Source: G965233625 sp965233625
GTDB lineage: Bacteria; Planctomycetota; Planctomycetia; Pirellulales; Pirellulaceae
Reading direction: 5' to 3'
Length of the DNA: 64,000 bases
NCBI GenBank assembly: GCA_965233625.1
Contig: OZ247499.1
Coordinates: 6,448,001 to 6,512,000 of the forward strand
The notes beneath the pieces are model-generated. The model was not told where the DNA came from and searched no databases. It worked only from the letters and a program-made list of their open reading frames with translations. The translations under genes were made by a program, and so were the position numbers. How positions within the stretch are numbered: position 1 is the stretch's first letter; each line of letters begins with the position of its first letter. Shown here one piece after another: positions 27,451 to 37,595 of the stretch.

Positions 27451-27644
27451 ATTCGTTGTGTAGATTTTTCATGGGTTGTCCGGGGTGTTGTGGATCGGGG
27501 CGTTGTTGCCGGTGCTAGTGGTGTGAATCTTTGTAGGTGCGCCGGTAAATTTTTCAATCTGCCGGTGGGGGCGATCTGGGAGGTAGGTGGCGGCGTAGGA
27601 CGCTTGTTGGTGGTCCTAATTTCTACTGCATGGAAGGTGCTGTC

Positions 27645-29081
27645 ATGTCTGGTAAGTACGCCGCGGAAGCTTCTCTGGGTCGTCAGATTTTCGGGGAGGC
27701 GGCGCTGGGGGATCAGCGTAGGACGAACTGTCTGGTGCGTACTTTTGATCAGATGCACCGCCATCCAGCGGGTTCGCTGCCGGCCAAGATGAACGATCCG
27801 TCGCAGTTGCGGGCGTTGTACCGGCTGTGCAATCTGCCCCAGATGACGCATGAGAAGATCCTTCAGGCCGCCCGCGAGCACACGTTACGGCGGATTGCGG
27901 ACTGCCCCAACCCGGTGCTGATCGTGCATGACGACACCGAACTGGATTACACCACCATCCGCTCTCTGAAAGATCAGATGGGCCAGATCGGCACTGGCAG
28001 CCGCCGCGGTTACATCTGCCACAACAGCCTCGCGGTCGATGCGGTGACGGGCGAAACGCTGGGCGTGATGGATCAGATTCTGCACCGGCGGGTGAAGGCT
28101 CCGGAGAAAGAAACGCTGAAGCAGCATCGCGAGCGATCGACGCGTGAGAGCCTGCTGTGGCTGCGTGGGACAGAGAACCTGCCGGGCGATCCGCAACTGA
28201 TCGACGTTTCGGACCGTGGTTCAGACACGTTCGAATATCTCGAACATGAACTGCGCAGCGGGCGCCGGTTCGTCGTGCGGGCGACCAAAGACCGCAAGGT
28301 GTCGGCCGGTCATGAAGACGCCAGTGAAACGGTGAAACTGAAGGCGCTGGTGGCGGAACTTCCCGCAGCAGGCCGCTTCACGATGGACGTTCAGCCGCAA
28401 TGGAAACGGGCGGGAAAAAACCGTGTCCGCAGCCGTCGCCAGACACGGAAGAACACCACGTTCGTGATCCGCACGGCGGCCCTTCAGATTCATCGCCCGC
28501 ATGCCCGGTGGGGCAATCATGGCAACGACCCGCTGCCGGTGTATCTGGTGGCGGTGACGGAAACCGGTCCGCCCGCCGGTGAGAAGCCGCTGGAGTGGCT
28601 GCTGTACACCAACGAGCCAGTGACGACCGCGGAAGCGGCGGAGCGTGTGATCGACTGGTACCGCAAGCGCTGGGTCGTGGAAGAACTGCACAAGGCGATG
28701 AAGACGGGCGTCTCGATCCAGGCGTTGCAGTTCAGCACCGCCGCCGCGCTGGAGCCGGCTATCGGACTGCTTTCGGTTCTGGCGGGCGTGCTGCTGGGCC
28801 TCCGCGATGCGGCGCGTCTGCCCGGTGCAGAGAGCCGCCCGGCAACGTCGCTGCTGCCGGCGGAGTGGGTGACCGTTTTAAGTCAGTGGCGTCATCAGGA
28901 GCCGCGTGACTTCACGGTGCAGGAATTCTTCTACGCCCTGGCCCGTCTCGGCGGGCACCAGAACCGCCGCAGCGACCACCGCCCCGGCTGGCTCATCCTC
29001 TGGCGCGGCTGGAACCACCTCCAAGCCATGCTCGAAGGCTACGAAACCGCAAGCAAACAAAAAAGATGTGGTAAAACCTAA
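27645..29081 (+). CDS. IS4-family transposase
   Basis: A 478-residue DDE transposase. The first catalytic Asp is probably in IVHDDTELD, the second in DVSDRGSD, and the Glu is in the YREK box YRKRWVVEELHKAMK (Y-x2-R-x3-E-x6-K), diagnostic of the IS4 family. The ATG at 27645 is preferred to one 15 bases upstream because GGAAGGTG lies at ribosome-site distance. The stop is unusual: TA is the last two bases of the element and the third base A comes from the target duplication, so the C-terminus depends on the insertion site. Confidence 0.92.
   Translation: MSGKYAAEASLGRQIFGEAALGDQRRTNCLVRTFDQMHRHPAGSLPAKMNDPSQLRALYRLCNLPQMTHEKILQAAREHTLRRIADCPNPVLIVHDDTELDYTTIRSLKDQMGQIGTGSRRGYICHNSLAVDAVTGETLGVMDQILHRRVKAPEKETLKQHRERSTRESLLWLRGTENLPGDPQLIDVSDRGSDTFEYLEHELRSGRRFVVRATKDRKVSAGHEDASETVKLKALVAELPAAGRFTMDVQPQWKRAGKNRVRSRRQTRKNTTFVIRTAALQIHRPHARWGNHGNDPLPVYLVAVTETGPPAGEKPLEWLLYTNEPVTTAEAAERVIDWYRKRWVVEELHKAMKTGVSIQALQFSTAAALEPAIGLLSVLAGVLLGLRDAARLPGAESRPATSLLPAEWVTVLSQWRHQEPRDFTVQEFFYALARLGGHQNRRSDHRPGWLILWRGWNHLQAMLEGYETASKQKRCGKT
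29067..29080. repeat. Right terminal inverted repeat of the IS element
   Basis: TGTGGTAAAACCTA, the exact reverse complement of the left end; it also encodes the last residues of the transposase. Confidence 0.9.
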
Positions 29082-29092
29082 GGCGCCTGCCT
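29081..29092. repeat. Target site duplication, right copy
   Basis: AGGCGCCTGCCT, identical to the left copy. Its first base is the third base of the transposase stop codon. Confidence 0.85.
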
Positions 29093-29161
29093 GACGATGA
29101 ACCGGAAACCACCTCAAACGATGTCAGGCAGGCGCCTGATCTACGGCTTCAATGCCTGTCG

Positions 29162-31051
29162 TTACTTGCCGCCGCTTCCGCTCTCTGCGGTGGTGATGAA
29201 GCCGTCTTTGTCTTTATCAAACTTGTTGAACTGCTGACGGCTGCCGGGGAATTCTCGGCGGCTGATTTCTCCATCGCCATTGACGTCCATGCGGACGAAC
29301 CAGCCGGGCGCCGATTCGATCTGATAGGCGGTGGTGATCATGGGCGTTGCGAAGAGCGCGTCGCCGCGCGCCGGGTTGCCCCTTACGAAGCCCACGGTGA
29401 TGCTGCCGGGTATTTCGTCAATGTCCAGTTGCTCGTCGCCGTTGAGGTCAAACGACGCCAGACGTTTGTCCAGAGATGAAATCTCACGCGCATCAAGGCG
29501 TTCGTCACCATCGACGTCGATCGCAGCAAACATCGCATCGGGGCGGTCGGCGGCCATCGCGCGGATCTGACTGCGGAACACAGCTTGCCGGTCGCTGAAG
29601 AAGTCCACCAGCTCCTGCGGATAAACCTTGCCATCCTGATCCGCGTCCACGGTGTCAAACGTGGCATTGAGAAGAACATTGGCGGGCGGCGATTCTTCCT
29701 TTTCCAGGTAGCCGTTCTTGTTGGCGTCGTACTGCTCAAGCAGACGCTGGCCCTGCTGCTCGTCTCCGGCAGGCGGCGCCTGATCGTTGGCGTAGAACAG
29801 CAGGTCCACACCGGGTAGGCGGAACCGCAGCCGGTTGCGTGTGCTGGAGACCGGTTCTAGCTCTTTCTTAAGCTCCGGGGAAATCTCACGTAGCGAGACC
29901 ATGCCGCCCTGCATACCCGGGTTGGCGCCTTTGCCGAAAGCCACTTCGATCTGCAACTGCGGCTCGACGGTATCAAGCGTCTTGTATTCGCTTGCATCCA
30001 GCTTGCCATTGCCGTTGCTGTCGAGCGATTCAAACAGGCCCGGTACTAAGCGGAAACCATCCTCACGCACTGGATTGCCGTAGCCGTAGAGCTCTTCAAT
30101 GGCGTATTGAATGGTGCTCCAGTTCGCCCGTTCGCCCAGGATCAGCCCTGTCCTGGGACCGCGTCCTCCACGCATGGTCATGGCGGTTCCACGCATGGCG
30201 CCTTGCATGGCGGCGGCGGATTGCGGATCGAGTTCAACGCCCGTAATCATTTCGTCGTCGTTACTGTCGCGGCTTAACAATCTTGTCAGGGCGCCGTTGG
30301 TTTCACTGGCGGTCAGCATGCCATCGTCGTTTGTGTCGAGCAGCACGCGCAGGGGCGAATCGATGCGGTTATATGCCCGGTAGCGGTTGGTGCTTGTCAG
30401 CCAGAACGGCTTCGACTGCCCCGCGTTGCGTGTAAGAAATCGCGGCGCCTCATTCGCTTCGAAGATGTCGTTGCTGTTGGTGTCGTACTGCCGTTTGATC
30501 TGATTGCGGGCGGCGTCGTTTTCGATCGGCAGATTGCCGAACTGCCCGTACTTGAAGCGGTCGCTATTGATCACTTCGGTCCAGGTCGGCGTGCCATCTC
30601 CATCGGTGTCGGCAGCCAGTAAGACTCGCTTCACCAGGTTCTGCAGCGCCAGGTAGTGCGGTTGCCCGTCAATGGTCAGCCACAGTTGCACCACCAGCGG
30701 GCCGCCGGGCGTGAACATCACAAACCGCTCCGGGGCGGGAAGGGCAATGCGTGTGATGTCTGCGACAGGTTCGGGCGGTGCGGCGCCGGTTAAGACAGAA
30801 AGCACATCGGGCGCGAACTGATAGCCGGGGTCTGTTGCGGTGGGGGCTGCGGGTTCGGCTTCGGTTCCGCCCGGCGCCGCTGGTCCAGTTGCCGCGCCGT
30901 CGCTCTGCGTAACTTCGCCGTCTGCTGGCTGCGGGGCTTGCGTATTGGCCGGATCGCCACATCCGCCTGTGACGGCGGTGATGCAAATTATAAGAACGGG
31001 CAGCAGACTGCGAGGTCTGCAAAAAGGGCGGCACGCCATAGAACACGCCAT
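29162..31051 (-). CDS. EF-hand-repeat lipoprotein
   Basis: A 629-residue secreted protein with a lipobox-like VTGGC after a hydrophobic signal, an acidic/Ala-Pro linker, and about eleven EF-hand-like calcium loops spread along the chain. Examples are DTDGDGTPTWTE, DSNGNGKLDASE, DVNGDGEISRRE and DKDKDGFITTAE. The regions between loops match no domain I recognise. It probably binds calcium at the cell surface. The start at 31051 is chosen so the signal begins at the N-terminus; the open frame extends further back into the upstream gene. It begins 29 bases after the DUF1549 gene stop, so the two are probably cotranscribed. Confidence 0.82.
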   Translation of the reverse strand: MACSMACRPFCRPRSLLPVLIICITAVTGGCGDPANTQAPQPADGEVTQSDGAATGPAAPGGTEAEPAAPTATDPGYQFAPDVLSVLTGAAPPEPVADITRIALPAPERFVMFTPGGPLVVQLWLTIDGQPHYLALQNLVKRVLLAADTDGDGTPTWTEVINSDRFKYGQFGNLPIENDAARNQIKRQYDTNSNDIFEANEAPRFLTRNAGQSKPFWLTSTNRYRAYNRIDSPLRVLLDTNDDGMLTASETNGALTRLLSRDSNDDEMITGVELDPQSAAAMQGAMRGTAMTMRGGRGPRTGLILGERANWSTIQYAIEELYGYGNPVREDGFRLVPGLFESLDSNGNGKLDASEYKTLDTVEPQLQIEVAFGKGANPGMQGGMVSLREISPELKKELEPVSSTRNRLRFRLPGVDLLFYANDQAPPAGDEQQGQRLLEQYDANKNGYLEKEESPPANVLLNATFDTVDADQDGKVYPQELVDFFSDRQAVFRSQIRAMAADRPDAMFAAIDVDGDERLDAREISSLDKRLASFDLNGDEQLDIDEIPGSITVGFVRGNPARGDALFATPMITTAYQIESAPGWFVRMDVNGDGEISRREFPGSRQQFNKFDKDKDGFITTAESGSGGK

Positions 31052-31080
31052 ATCAATAAGTTGTCTGCGAAAGCAATGCG

Positions 31081-32655
31081 TTAATGGTTCAGCGTAAATT
31101 CGGCGCTGTTGAGCAACGCCCATAGAACGTCGGCCTGAGCTTCCTGGCTATCGCCTGAGGCGCCGCCCTGCGCGACATATTGCAGGAAGCGTTTTTTCTG
31201 CGCGGGCGTTGGAAAGCGGGCAAGCGTTGCCAGGAAAAGTGTGTCGATGCGCTGACTGTCGTCAAACCACGGACTTTGTAGCGTCGCCAGGATGCGGCTG
31301 CGGGAAACAGCGGTGGCGGCTGCCAGTTCCTGTCCATTCAACATGGTCAGCGCCTGCAACACGCCCGCTTCGTAATCGGAAGAGTCACGCGTGGCGGCCC
31401 GCATCTTCACCACGAAGCCCAGGCGTTGCAGATTGAACGGACTTTGATTCTCTGCGGGCGGCGGTGAGAGGATGCGTTGTAATGAATCGTAAAGCTGCTC
31501 CGCAGAAAGACGTTTCACACGCATGCGATCGTAAAGTTCCGGGTGACTTTCATCGTCGCCGCGGCTGGCTAGCTGATAGGCTTTCGTGTTGGCCAGTGTG
31601 CGATACATCTTCTTCAAATCGAATCCAGTCGAAGCGAAGAAGTCCGCGAGTTCTTCCAGCAGCAGCGGATGCGACGGTGGATTGTGCGGACCAAGATCGT
31701 CCACCGGCTCCACCAGTCCGCGGCCGAACATCTGCGCCCAGACACGGTTCACGGCTGCCCGCGCCAGATAAGGGTTATCGCGCGACGCCATCCAGATAGC
31801 CAGCTGCACGCGGCGGCTGCCACGTTCGTCCGGCTGTGGCTGGCGGCCGCGGGGAAACCGCGGCGCGATAACCTGCTCAGTGTCTGGCAGCATTACTTCG
31901 CCACGGCTGAGGTCTTCGATGCTGGTCACGCCACGCACCGCCGCTGCGCCATCGGCGCGACGCAGTTGTGCGAAGAAAGCGGCGTATCCCCAGAAGTCTT
32001 CCTGCTTCCACGAGTCAAAGGGATGATCGTGGCACTGGGCGCATTCGATCTGCGTTCCTAAGAAAATCCGCGAAGTGCTGGCGGCCAGCTTCTCTGGCTT
32101 AAGTTCCTGCGACGTGTAGAACAGCGCCGGTCCGGTCTGGGTGCTGCTGGTGGCGACGAGAAATTCCGACACGATGCGGTCGTACCGCAGGTTCTCGACA
32201 AACTGCCGGCGGAACCAGTTCTGCATGCCCAGCACACTCTGCGAGTCTTCCACACTAAAGCCGCCCGGCAGCATAATGTTGCGCCACAGGATGGCTAGGT
32301 GGGTGGCGTGCCGGGGCGAAGCAAGCAGGCGGTCGATCAGCTTTTTGCGTTTGTCCGGCGACTTATCTTCCAGGAAGTCGTGCACCTCAGACACACGCGG
32401 AATCACGCCCGCCAGGTCCAGGTTCACACGACGGATGAACTCTGCATCGGTGCACGTTTCGATGGCCTGCACGTCGGCTTCCTGACGACGTTTTTCCAGC
32501 AGCTGATCGATGCGGTCCGCCATCTGCATCGCCGTCATTTCCGGCGGATAATCATCTTCCTCCTGCGCCGCGGCTGGCAGCGCCACGATGATCATGGCAG
32601 CGAACGCAACGATCCAATTCAGGGCGAACCATCGCGCGAGTTTGCAGATCACCAT
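31081..32655 (-). CDS. DUF1549/DUF1553 exported protein
   Basis: A 524-residue exported protein of the planctomycete DUF1549-DUF1553 family. A signal peptide (to about residue 30) precedes DUF1549, with FIRRVNLDLAGVIPR and LIDRLLASP, then the motif ECAQCHDHPFDSW, whose CxxCH resembles a c-type heme site. DUF1553 follows, with NPYLARAAVNRVWAQMFGRG and ELADFFASTGFDLKKMYRTL. The typical partner, a DUF1501 protein, is absent; the neighbour is the EF-hand lipoprotein. The biochemical function is unknown. Confidence 0.92.
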   Translation of the reverse strand: MVICKLARWFALNWIVAFAAMIIVALPAAAQEEDDYPPEMTAMQMADRIDQLLEKRRQEADVQAIETCTDAEFIRRVNLDLAGVIPRVSEVHDFLEDKSPDKRKKLIDRLLASPRHATHLAILWRNIMLPGGFSVEDSQSVLGMQNWFRRQFVENLRYDRIVSEFLVATSSTQTGPALFYTSQELKPEKLAASTSRIFLGTQIECAQCHDHPFDSWKQEDFWGYAAFFAQLRRADGAAAVRGVTSIEDLSRGEVMLPDTEQVIAPRFPRGRQPQPDERGSRRVQLAIWMASRDNPYLARAAVNRVWAQMFGRGLVEPVDDLGPHNPPSHPLLLEELADFFASTGFDLKKMYRTLANTKAYQLASRGDDESHPELYDRMRVKRLSAEQLYDSLQRILSPPPAENQSPFNLQRLGFVVKMRAATRDSSDYEAGVLQALTMLNGQELAAATAVSRSRILATLQSPWFDDSQRIDTLFLATLARFPTPAQKKRFLQYVAQGGASGDSQEAQADVLWALLNSAEFTLNH

Positions 32656-33147
32656 GTTAGCTCCGCTTCAAATCGTTTCGCAGAAGGCGCCGGTGGGCGT
32701 TGTATCCAGGTTATCACCTGGTGGACGAACCACCGTTGTGAGGAGAAATCCATCACTTGCTGATTGTAACTGTACCTGACCCGGCGACCAAATTGTTAGA
32801 TAGGTGTAAAGCCACACGTCTCTACCAACTCCATGCCGCCGCATGTGGCCTGAGGGTTCAATAAACTCAACCGCGGCTGAAAATGCATGCAGGCGTCTGT
32901 TGCTGCACGCATCGGTTTCTGCGGCCTTGAAGCGGAAAAAATCCGGGTCATTCCGGCCCCGGCAACGCAGTAATTGGCGCGCTGTTTGCATCTTTTGTTG
33001 ATCGCCTGAAGTCAGAACTGCCAAATCGACAAAACGATGGCAGCGGCTTCTGATAAGGCTCTTACAACTTCAGTCTCTGTATCCTGCGTCCGCAATGGCG
33101 CTGGGATCAGAGTAGTCCAACTCCCTATTTATCTATGGAGAATACAA
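32656..33147. other. Divergent intergenic region upstream of hsp20
   Basis: About 490 bases without a supported gene. It must contain the hsp20 promoter; I could not recognise a CIRCE, ROSE or heat-shock sigma element in it. Confidence 0.4.
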
Positions 33148-33603
33148 ATGGCTTACTCACTACTCGACTGGCGTAACCGGCTTCCACAGAACGGCGTTTG
33201 CGTTCCTGCCGAATTTGAACACCTGGTGCAACAGGTGCTTGGCGATAGCAGCAGCAAAGAACTGCATCCCGGCGTGAACATTGCCGAAACCGAATCGGGA
33301 TACGAAGTCTCGATGGATCTGCCCGGCGTGAAGTCTGATCAAGTGAATATCGACTTTGCCGACGGCCGTCTGACGATTGCCGGCGAACGTCATTCACCTG
33401 AGAAGGTGGAAGGCAAAACGGTGCACCGTGTTGAACGCCGCTATGGCCGCTTCGAACGCTCGTTGACTCTGCCAAAGCAGGTAGATGTCGATAACATTGA
33501 AGCTGTCTTTGAAGATGGCGTGCTCACGATTCATCTGCCCAAGAGCGAAGAACTTCGCCCACGGAAGATCGCCATCAAGACGGCGTCAACGTCTCAGGAG
33601 TAA
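33148..33603 (+). CDS. Hsp20 small heat-shock protein
   Basis: A 151-residue alpha-crystallin-type chaperone. The domain (about 43-140) begins at PGVNIAETESGYEVSMDLPG and contains the typical FEDGVLTIHLPK, with RKIAIK as a C-terminal I-x-I-like motif. Small Hsps hold unfolding proteins in the cytosol. The ATG at 33148 follows GGAG and begins directly before the conserved part. It is monocistronic, followed by a terminator at 33686. Confidence 0.95.
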   Translation: MAYSLLDWRNRLPQNGVCVPAEFEHLVQQVLGDSSSKELHPGVNIAETESGYEVSMDLPGVKSDQVNIDFADGRLTIAGERHSPEKVEGKTVHRVERRYGRFERSLTLPKQVDVDNIEAVFEDGVLTIHLPKSEELRPRKIAIKTASTSQE

Positions 33604-33954
33604 TCCGAAATTTGACAACACCGGACGTTGCATAGGTGTCAATGTTTGACACTTAGTCTGCGTGTCCAGTTACAGCTTGTTCTGCAAAGCGGCCCGGGAT
33701 ACACCGGGCCGCTTTCATTTTGAGTGTGAACAGGCTCTACAATCGCTAAAGGCAGCAACGAAACGTCTTCTGCAGGTTATCTCCTGGAAATACCATGATT
33801 TATCTGGAGAAGGTTTGCCTCATTGCCGGAAGCGACATAGGTTTTGTATGGAATAAAAAAACAGCAAACCCGTAAAGCAACGGCCAGCTTTACCACCCGC
33901 AACGTTCTGTTGCGCATCATGATCTCTCATCTTTGATTTTGTAGGACAATCCGC
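33604..33954. other. Intergenic region after hsp20
   Basis: Contains a TGTCAAtgtTTGACA palindrome at 33637-33651, which could be a protein-binding site, and the terminator at 33686. I see no gene in it. Confidence 0.4.
33686..33720 (+). terminator. Intrinsic terminator downstream of hsp20
   Basis: A perfect 12-base stem, AAAGCGGCCCGG with CCGGGCCGCTTT, around a 6-base loop, followed by a T-rich end. Confidence 0.85.
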
Positions 33955-34938
33955 ATGCTGATTACGCTCTTGACTGGCGGAAGTGCGCCACCGCCGCCTA
34001 GCAACAACACAGACGATCAGGATTCTTCACAGGGAACGGACACGACGGACGAAACATCCGGCGGCTCATCTTCCACCGAGGACGGCGGAGATACCGTCAC
34101 CATCTCAGACGAAGCTCAGCAGGCGCAAGACGAATCCGGCGACGGTTCAGAAACAGCCGGCTCTGGCGAAGAGGCGTCTACAACAAGCGACGAGAGCGAT
34201 TCCTCATCCGGCACAGGGACGGACACCGCGGAAGAAACAAACGAAGCTGCCAATACCGGCGAATCGAACGACGACGCCGCGGAGCCGGTGGGCGAAGAAA
34301 ATGCCGGTGGCAGCGATACAACAAATTCCGCCGCGACTGCTTCTTCAAGCGACCCGGCGCCGGCTGACAGCACCAGTTCTTCTGCCGGCGACAGCCAGGT
34401 GCGTGTTGCGCGCCGTTCATCTCAGACAACATCCACCCGCGAGACCTCCAGCAGTTCCGCTTCAACCGGTAACACGGCGGAGCCAGCGGAAAGCGACACC
34501 CAGCAAACGGCTACTCCCGATAGCGTCCGCAACAGCATTGCCTCGCTAGGTTTTCAGCTCAACAATGCTTTGCAGCAAGGAAACCGATCTGACATTCTGG
34601 CAGGGCTAGGGGGGCAGTTCGCGGGGCTGGCGAACTCTGCTTTTGGGGCAGGGGGGCTGTTTTTCGACAATTCCAATAGCGTCAGAGAAGGCGTGTTGCC
34701 CGATGCTGTTTCTGCGGCCCGTGGGATTGCAAACCTGTTTCAAAAGTTCCGCAGTGCAGGCGTGGATGTGCAGAACGGCTTTGGTCAGCCATTGGCAACC
34801 GCGTTTAAGAATATCTCAGGCCTGTTATCTGGCGAGGATGCGACGCGGGATTCTGATGAAAACTCGTTGCAGCAGGATTTGATAAAGTCATATTTCAGCA
34901 GCATTGTGAATAGCAGTGCGCTGGATCTGCTGGCTTAA
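33955..34938 (+). CDS. Acidic low-complexity Ser/Thr/Asp/Glu-rich protein
   Basis: A 327-residue protein whose first 190 residues are almost entirely Ser, Thr, Asp, Glu, Gly and Ala, predicted to be disordered, with one short conserved-looking segment GDTVTISDEAQQAQ. The last 130 residues are ordinary in composition, with a hydrophobic pattern suggesting helices. I recognise no family and no signal peptide, though the N-terminus LITLLTGGS is weakly hydrophobic. The ATG is 20 bases from a T/A-rich leader and has only a weak ribosome site. The long open frame and its biased composition support a real gene. Confidence 0.6.
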   Translation: MLITLLTGGSAPPPPSNNTDDQDSSQGTDTTDETSGGSSSTEDGGDTVTISDEAQQAQDESGDGSETAGSGEEASTTSDESDSSSGTGTDTAEETNEAANTGESNDDAAEPVGEENAGGSDTTNSAATASSSDPAPADSTSSSAGDSQVRVARRSSQTTSTRETSSSSASTGNTAEPAESDTQQTATPDSVRNSIASLGFQLNNALQQGNRSDILAGLGGQFAGLANSAFGAGGLFFDNSNSVREGVLPDAVSAARGIANLFQKFRSAGVDVQNGFGQPLATAFKNISGLLSGEDATRDSDENSLQQDLIKSYFSSIVNSSALDLLA

Positions 34939-35167
34939 ACCCAAGCCGTCGCGGTATTGTTGAAGCTGGAATTGTTGAAGCCCCCGGGTAGGCAATTCCA
35001 GCGTTTGCAAGCAGTGCCTGCACTAGCTGGTGTATGGCTGCTGCCACACTTCTCTTGACCCTGAAAGGATGATTCTCTAAACCCCTGCCTGGAATATCTG
35101 CAATTAGCCGCTGCATGGCGGCGATGGTTGCTGCAAATGCGGCCACAGAGCCAGAGAAAGACCGGGT

Positions 35168-36746
35168 ATGTACAAACTGCTTCTGTCGTGGCGTTACCTG
35201 TGCACACGATATATCGCGCTGGCGTCGATCATCAGCGTGACCCTGGGTGTAGCGACGCTGATTATTGTTAACAGCGTCATGGCGGGCTTTAGCCATGAGA
35301 TGCACGACCGGCTGCATGGCATTCTGTCGGACATCATGATCGAAAGCCCCGGTCTGGATGGCATCTACAATCCCCAGCACGATATGAAGCGTGTCCGCGA
35401 GGTGCTGGGCGACGACCTGCAAGGCATGACCACCACCGTCAGCGTGCCTGCCATGGTGCAGTACGAATTCCGTGGCCATCAGGTTACCCAGCACGTGATG
35501 CTGATCGGCATCGACGAAGCGACGTATGCCGACGTGGGCGACATGAAGCAGTATCTGCTGCACCCGGAGAACCGCAAGCAGGTGACCTTCAATCTGCGCG
35601 AAGACGGCTACGACAAGCGGATGAAAAATGCAGGCTGGGGCTACCGCCGCAGCAAAATCGCCATGCAACGCATGTACGGCGTACAGCCCGCCGCTGCTTC
35701 CCGGCCGGCGCCTGCCTTTGAAGAAGGCGATGTGCTGGGCCCGGACGAAGCGGGCGCCGACCCATTCCATCAGACACGCGAAGAAGCTGCAGCCGTGGCC
35801 GGCGCCGCGCAGAACCCGTTCGATAAGATCCGCGCTGAAAGCCCGCCGGAAGAAGCGCCGTTTGATGAAATGCAGGAGCAGTACACCGGCGTCATTCTGG
35901 GCATCTCGATAGCGCTGCATCGCGGCCGCGATCCGAAAACCGGCGAGATCCGCGATACGTTTCTCGCTAAACCGGGCGACGATCTGCAGATCACGCTGCC
36001 TTCCACCGGCGCCCCGCCGAAGCCTGTGATGGGCAACTTCACGGTGGTGGATCTTTATGAAAGCAAGATGAGCGAATACGACTCGAAGTTCGTGTTCATG
36101 CCGCTCAAAAAGCTACAGCAGATGCGCGGCATGATCGACCCGGTGTCTGGCGTTGGCAGCGTGACTTCGATTCAGATCAAATTGAAGCCCGGCGCCGATC
36201 TGGCGGATTGCAAACGCCGCTTGCAGCAAAAATTCCCGAACACGCAGTACCCTTATCAGATCCGCACCTGGAAAGATTTGCAGGGGCCGTTGCTGCAGGC
36301 CGTTCAGCTGGAAACCACCATTCTGAACATCCTGCTGTTTCTGATTATCGCCGTTGCTGGCTTCGGCATTCTGGCCACGTTCTTCATGATTGTGGTTGAG
36401 AAGACACGCGACATCGGCGTGCTGAAATCGCTGGGCGCCCCAAGCACCGGCGTGATGAGCATCTTCCTTTCGTACGGCCTGGGACTGGGGCTGGTTGGCT
36501 CTGGCGCCGGAGTGGTGCTCGGAGTGCTGTTTGTACTGAACATCAACGAAATCGCCAGTGTGGTGGAGATGATAACCGGGCGTGAAGTCTTCGACCCGAC
36601 GATCTATTACTTCCAGGAAATTCCGGCGATTCTTAACCCGCTGACCATGGTGCTGGTGACCATCGGCGCCGTATCCATTGCGGTCGCTGCCAGCGTTCTT
36701 CCCGCCTACCGCGCCGCGCGGCTTCACCCTGTCGAGGCTCTCCGCT

Positions 36747-36754
<8 letters not shown>
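35168..36754 (+). CDS. FtsX-family ABC permease (LolC/LolE-like)
   Basis: A 528-residue inner-membrane permease of the MacB/FtsX type. An N-terminal segment (about 18-42) is followed by a large periplasmic domain, here longer than in Lol proteins because of an Ala/Pro/Glu-rich insertion near residues 170-240, and three C-terminal segments near 385-410, 440-465 and 490-515. The end ALRYE is typical of the family. It would act with the overlapping ATPase in moving lipoproteins or other hydrophobic substrates out of the inner membrane. The substrate is uncertain. Confidence 0.9.
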
Positions 36755-37577
<823 letters not shown>

Positions 37578-37595
37578 CAACAGCCGCTGCTGGCT

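Larger units (their letters stand above)
27437..29080 (+). mobile_element. Complete IS4-family insertion sequence
   Basis: The 1644-base element is bounded by perfect 14-base terminal inverted repeats (TAGGTTTTACCACA) and flanked by a 12-base direct duplication. It encodes one full-length transposase carrying the IS4 YREK signature. Intact ends, duplication and open frame indicate a recent, possibly still mobile insertion. It landed in a palindromic repeat rather than in a gene. Confidence 0.93.
27416..29146. repeat. Palindromic repeat split by an IS element
   Basis: The left arm starts at 27416 (CCGTAGGTCAGGCGCCTGCC) and the right arm ends at 29146. Removing the inserted element and one copy of the 12-base duplication restores a palindrome like that at 22634-22708, with similar arm and spacer length. 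Confidence 0.8.

Noticed and set aside
33612..33651. TTGACA and TGTCAAtgtTTGACA as a sigma-70 promoter
   Set aside because: No acceptable -10 element lies at the right distance, and the next gene is 300 bases away beyond a terminator.
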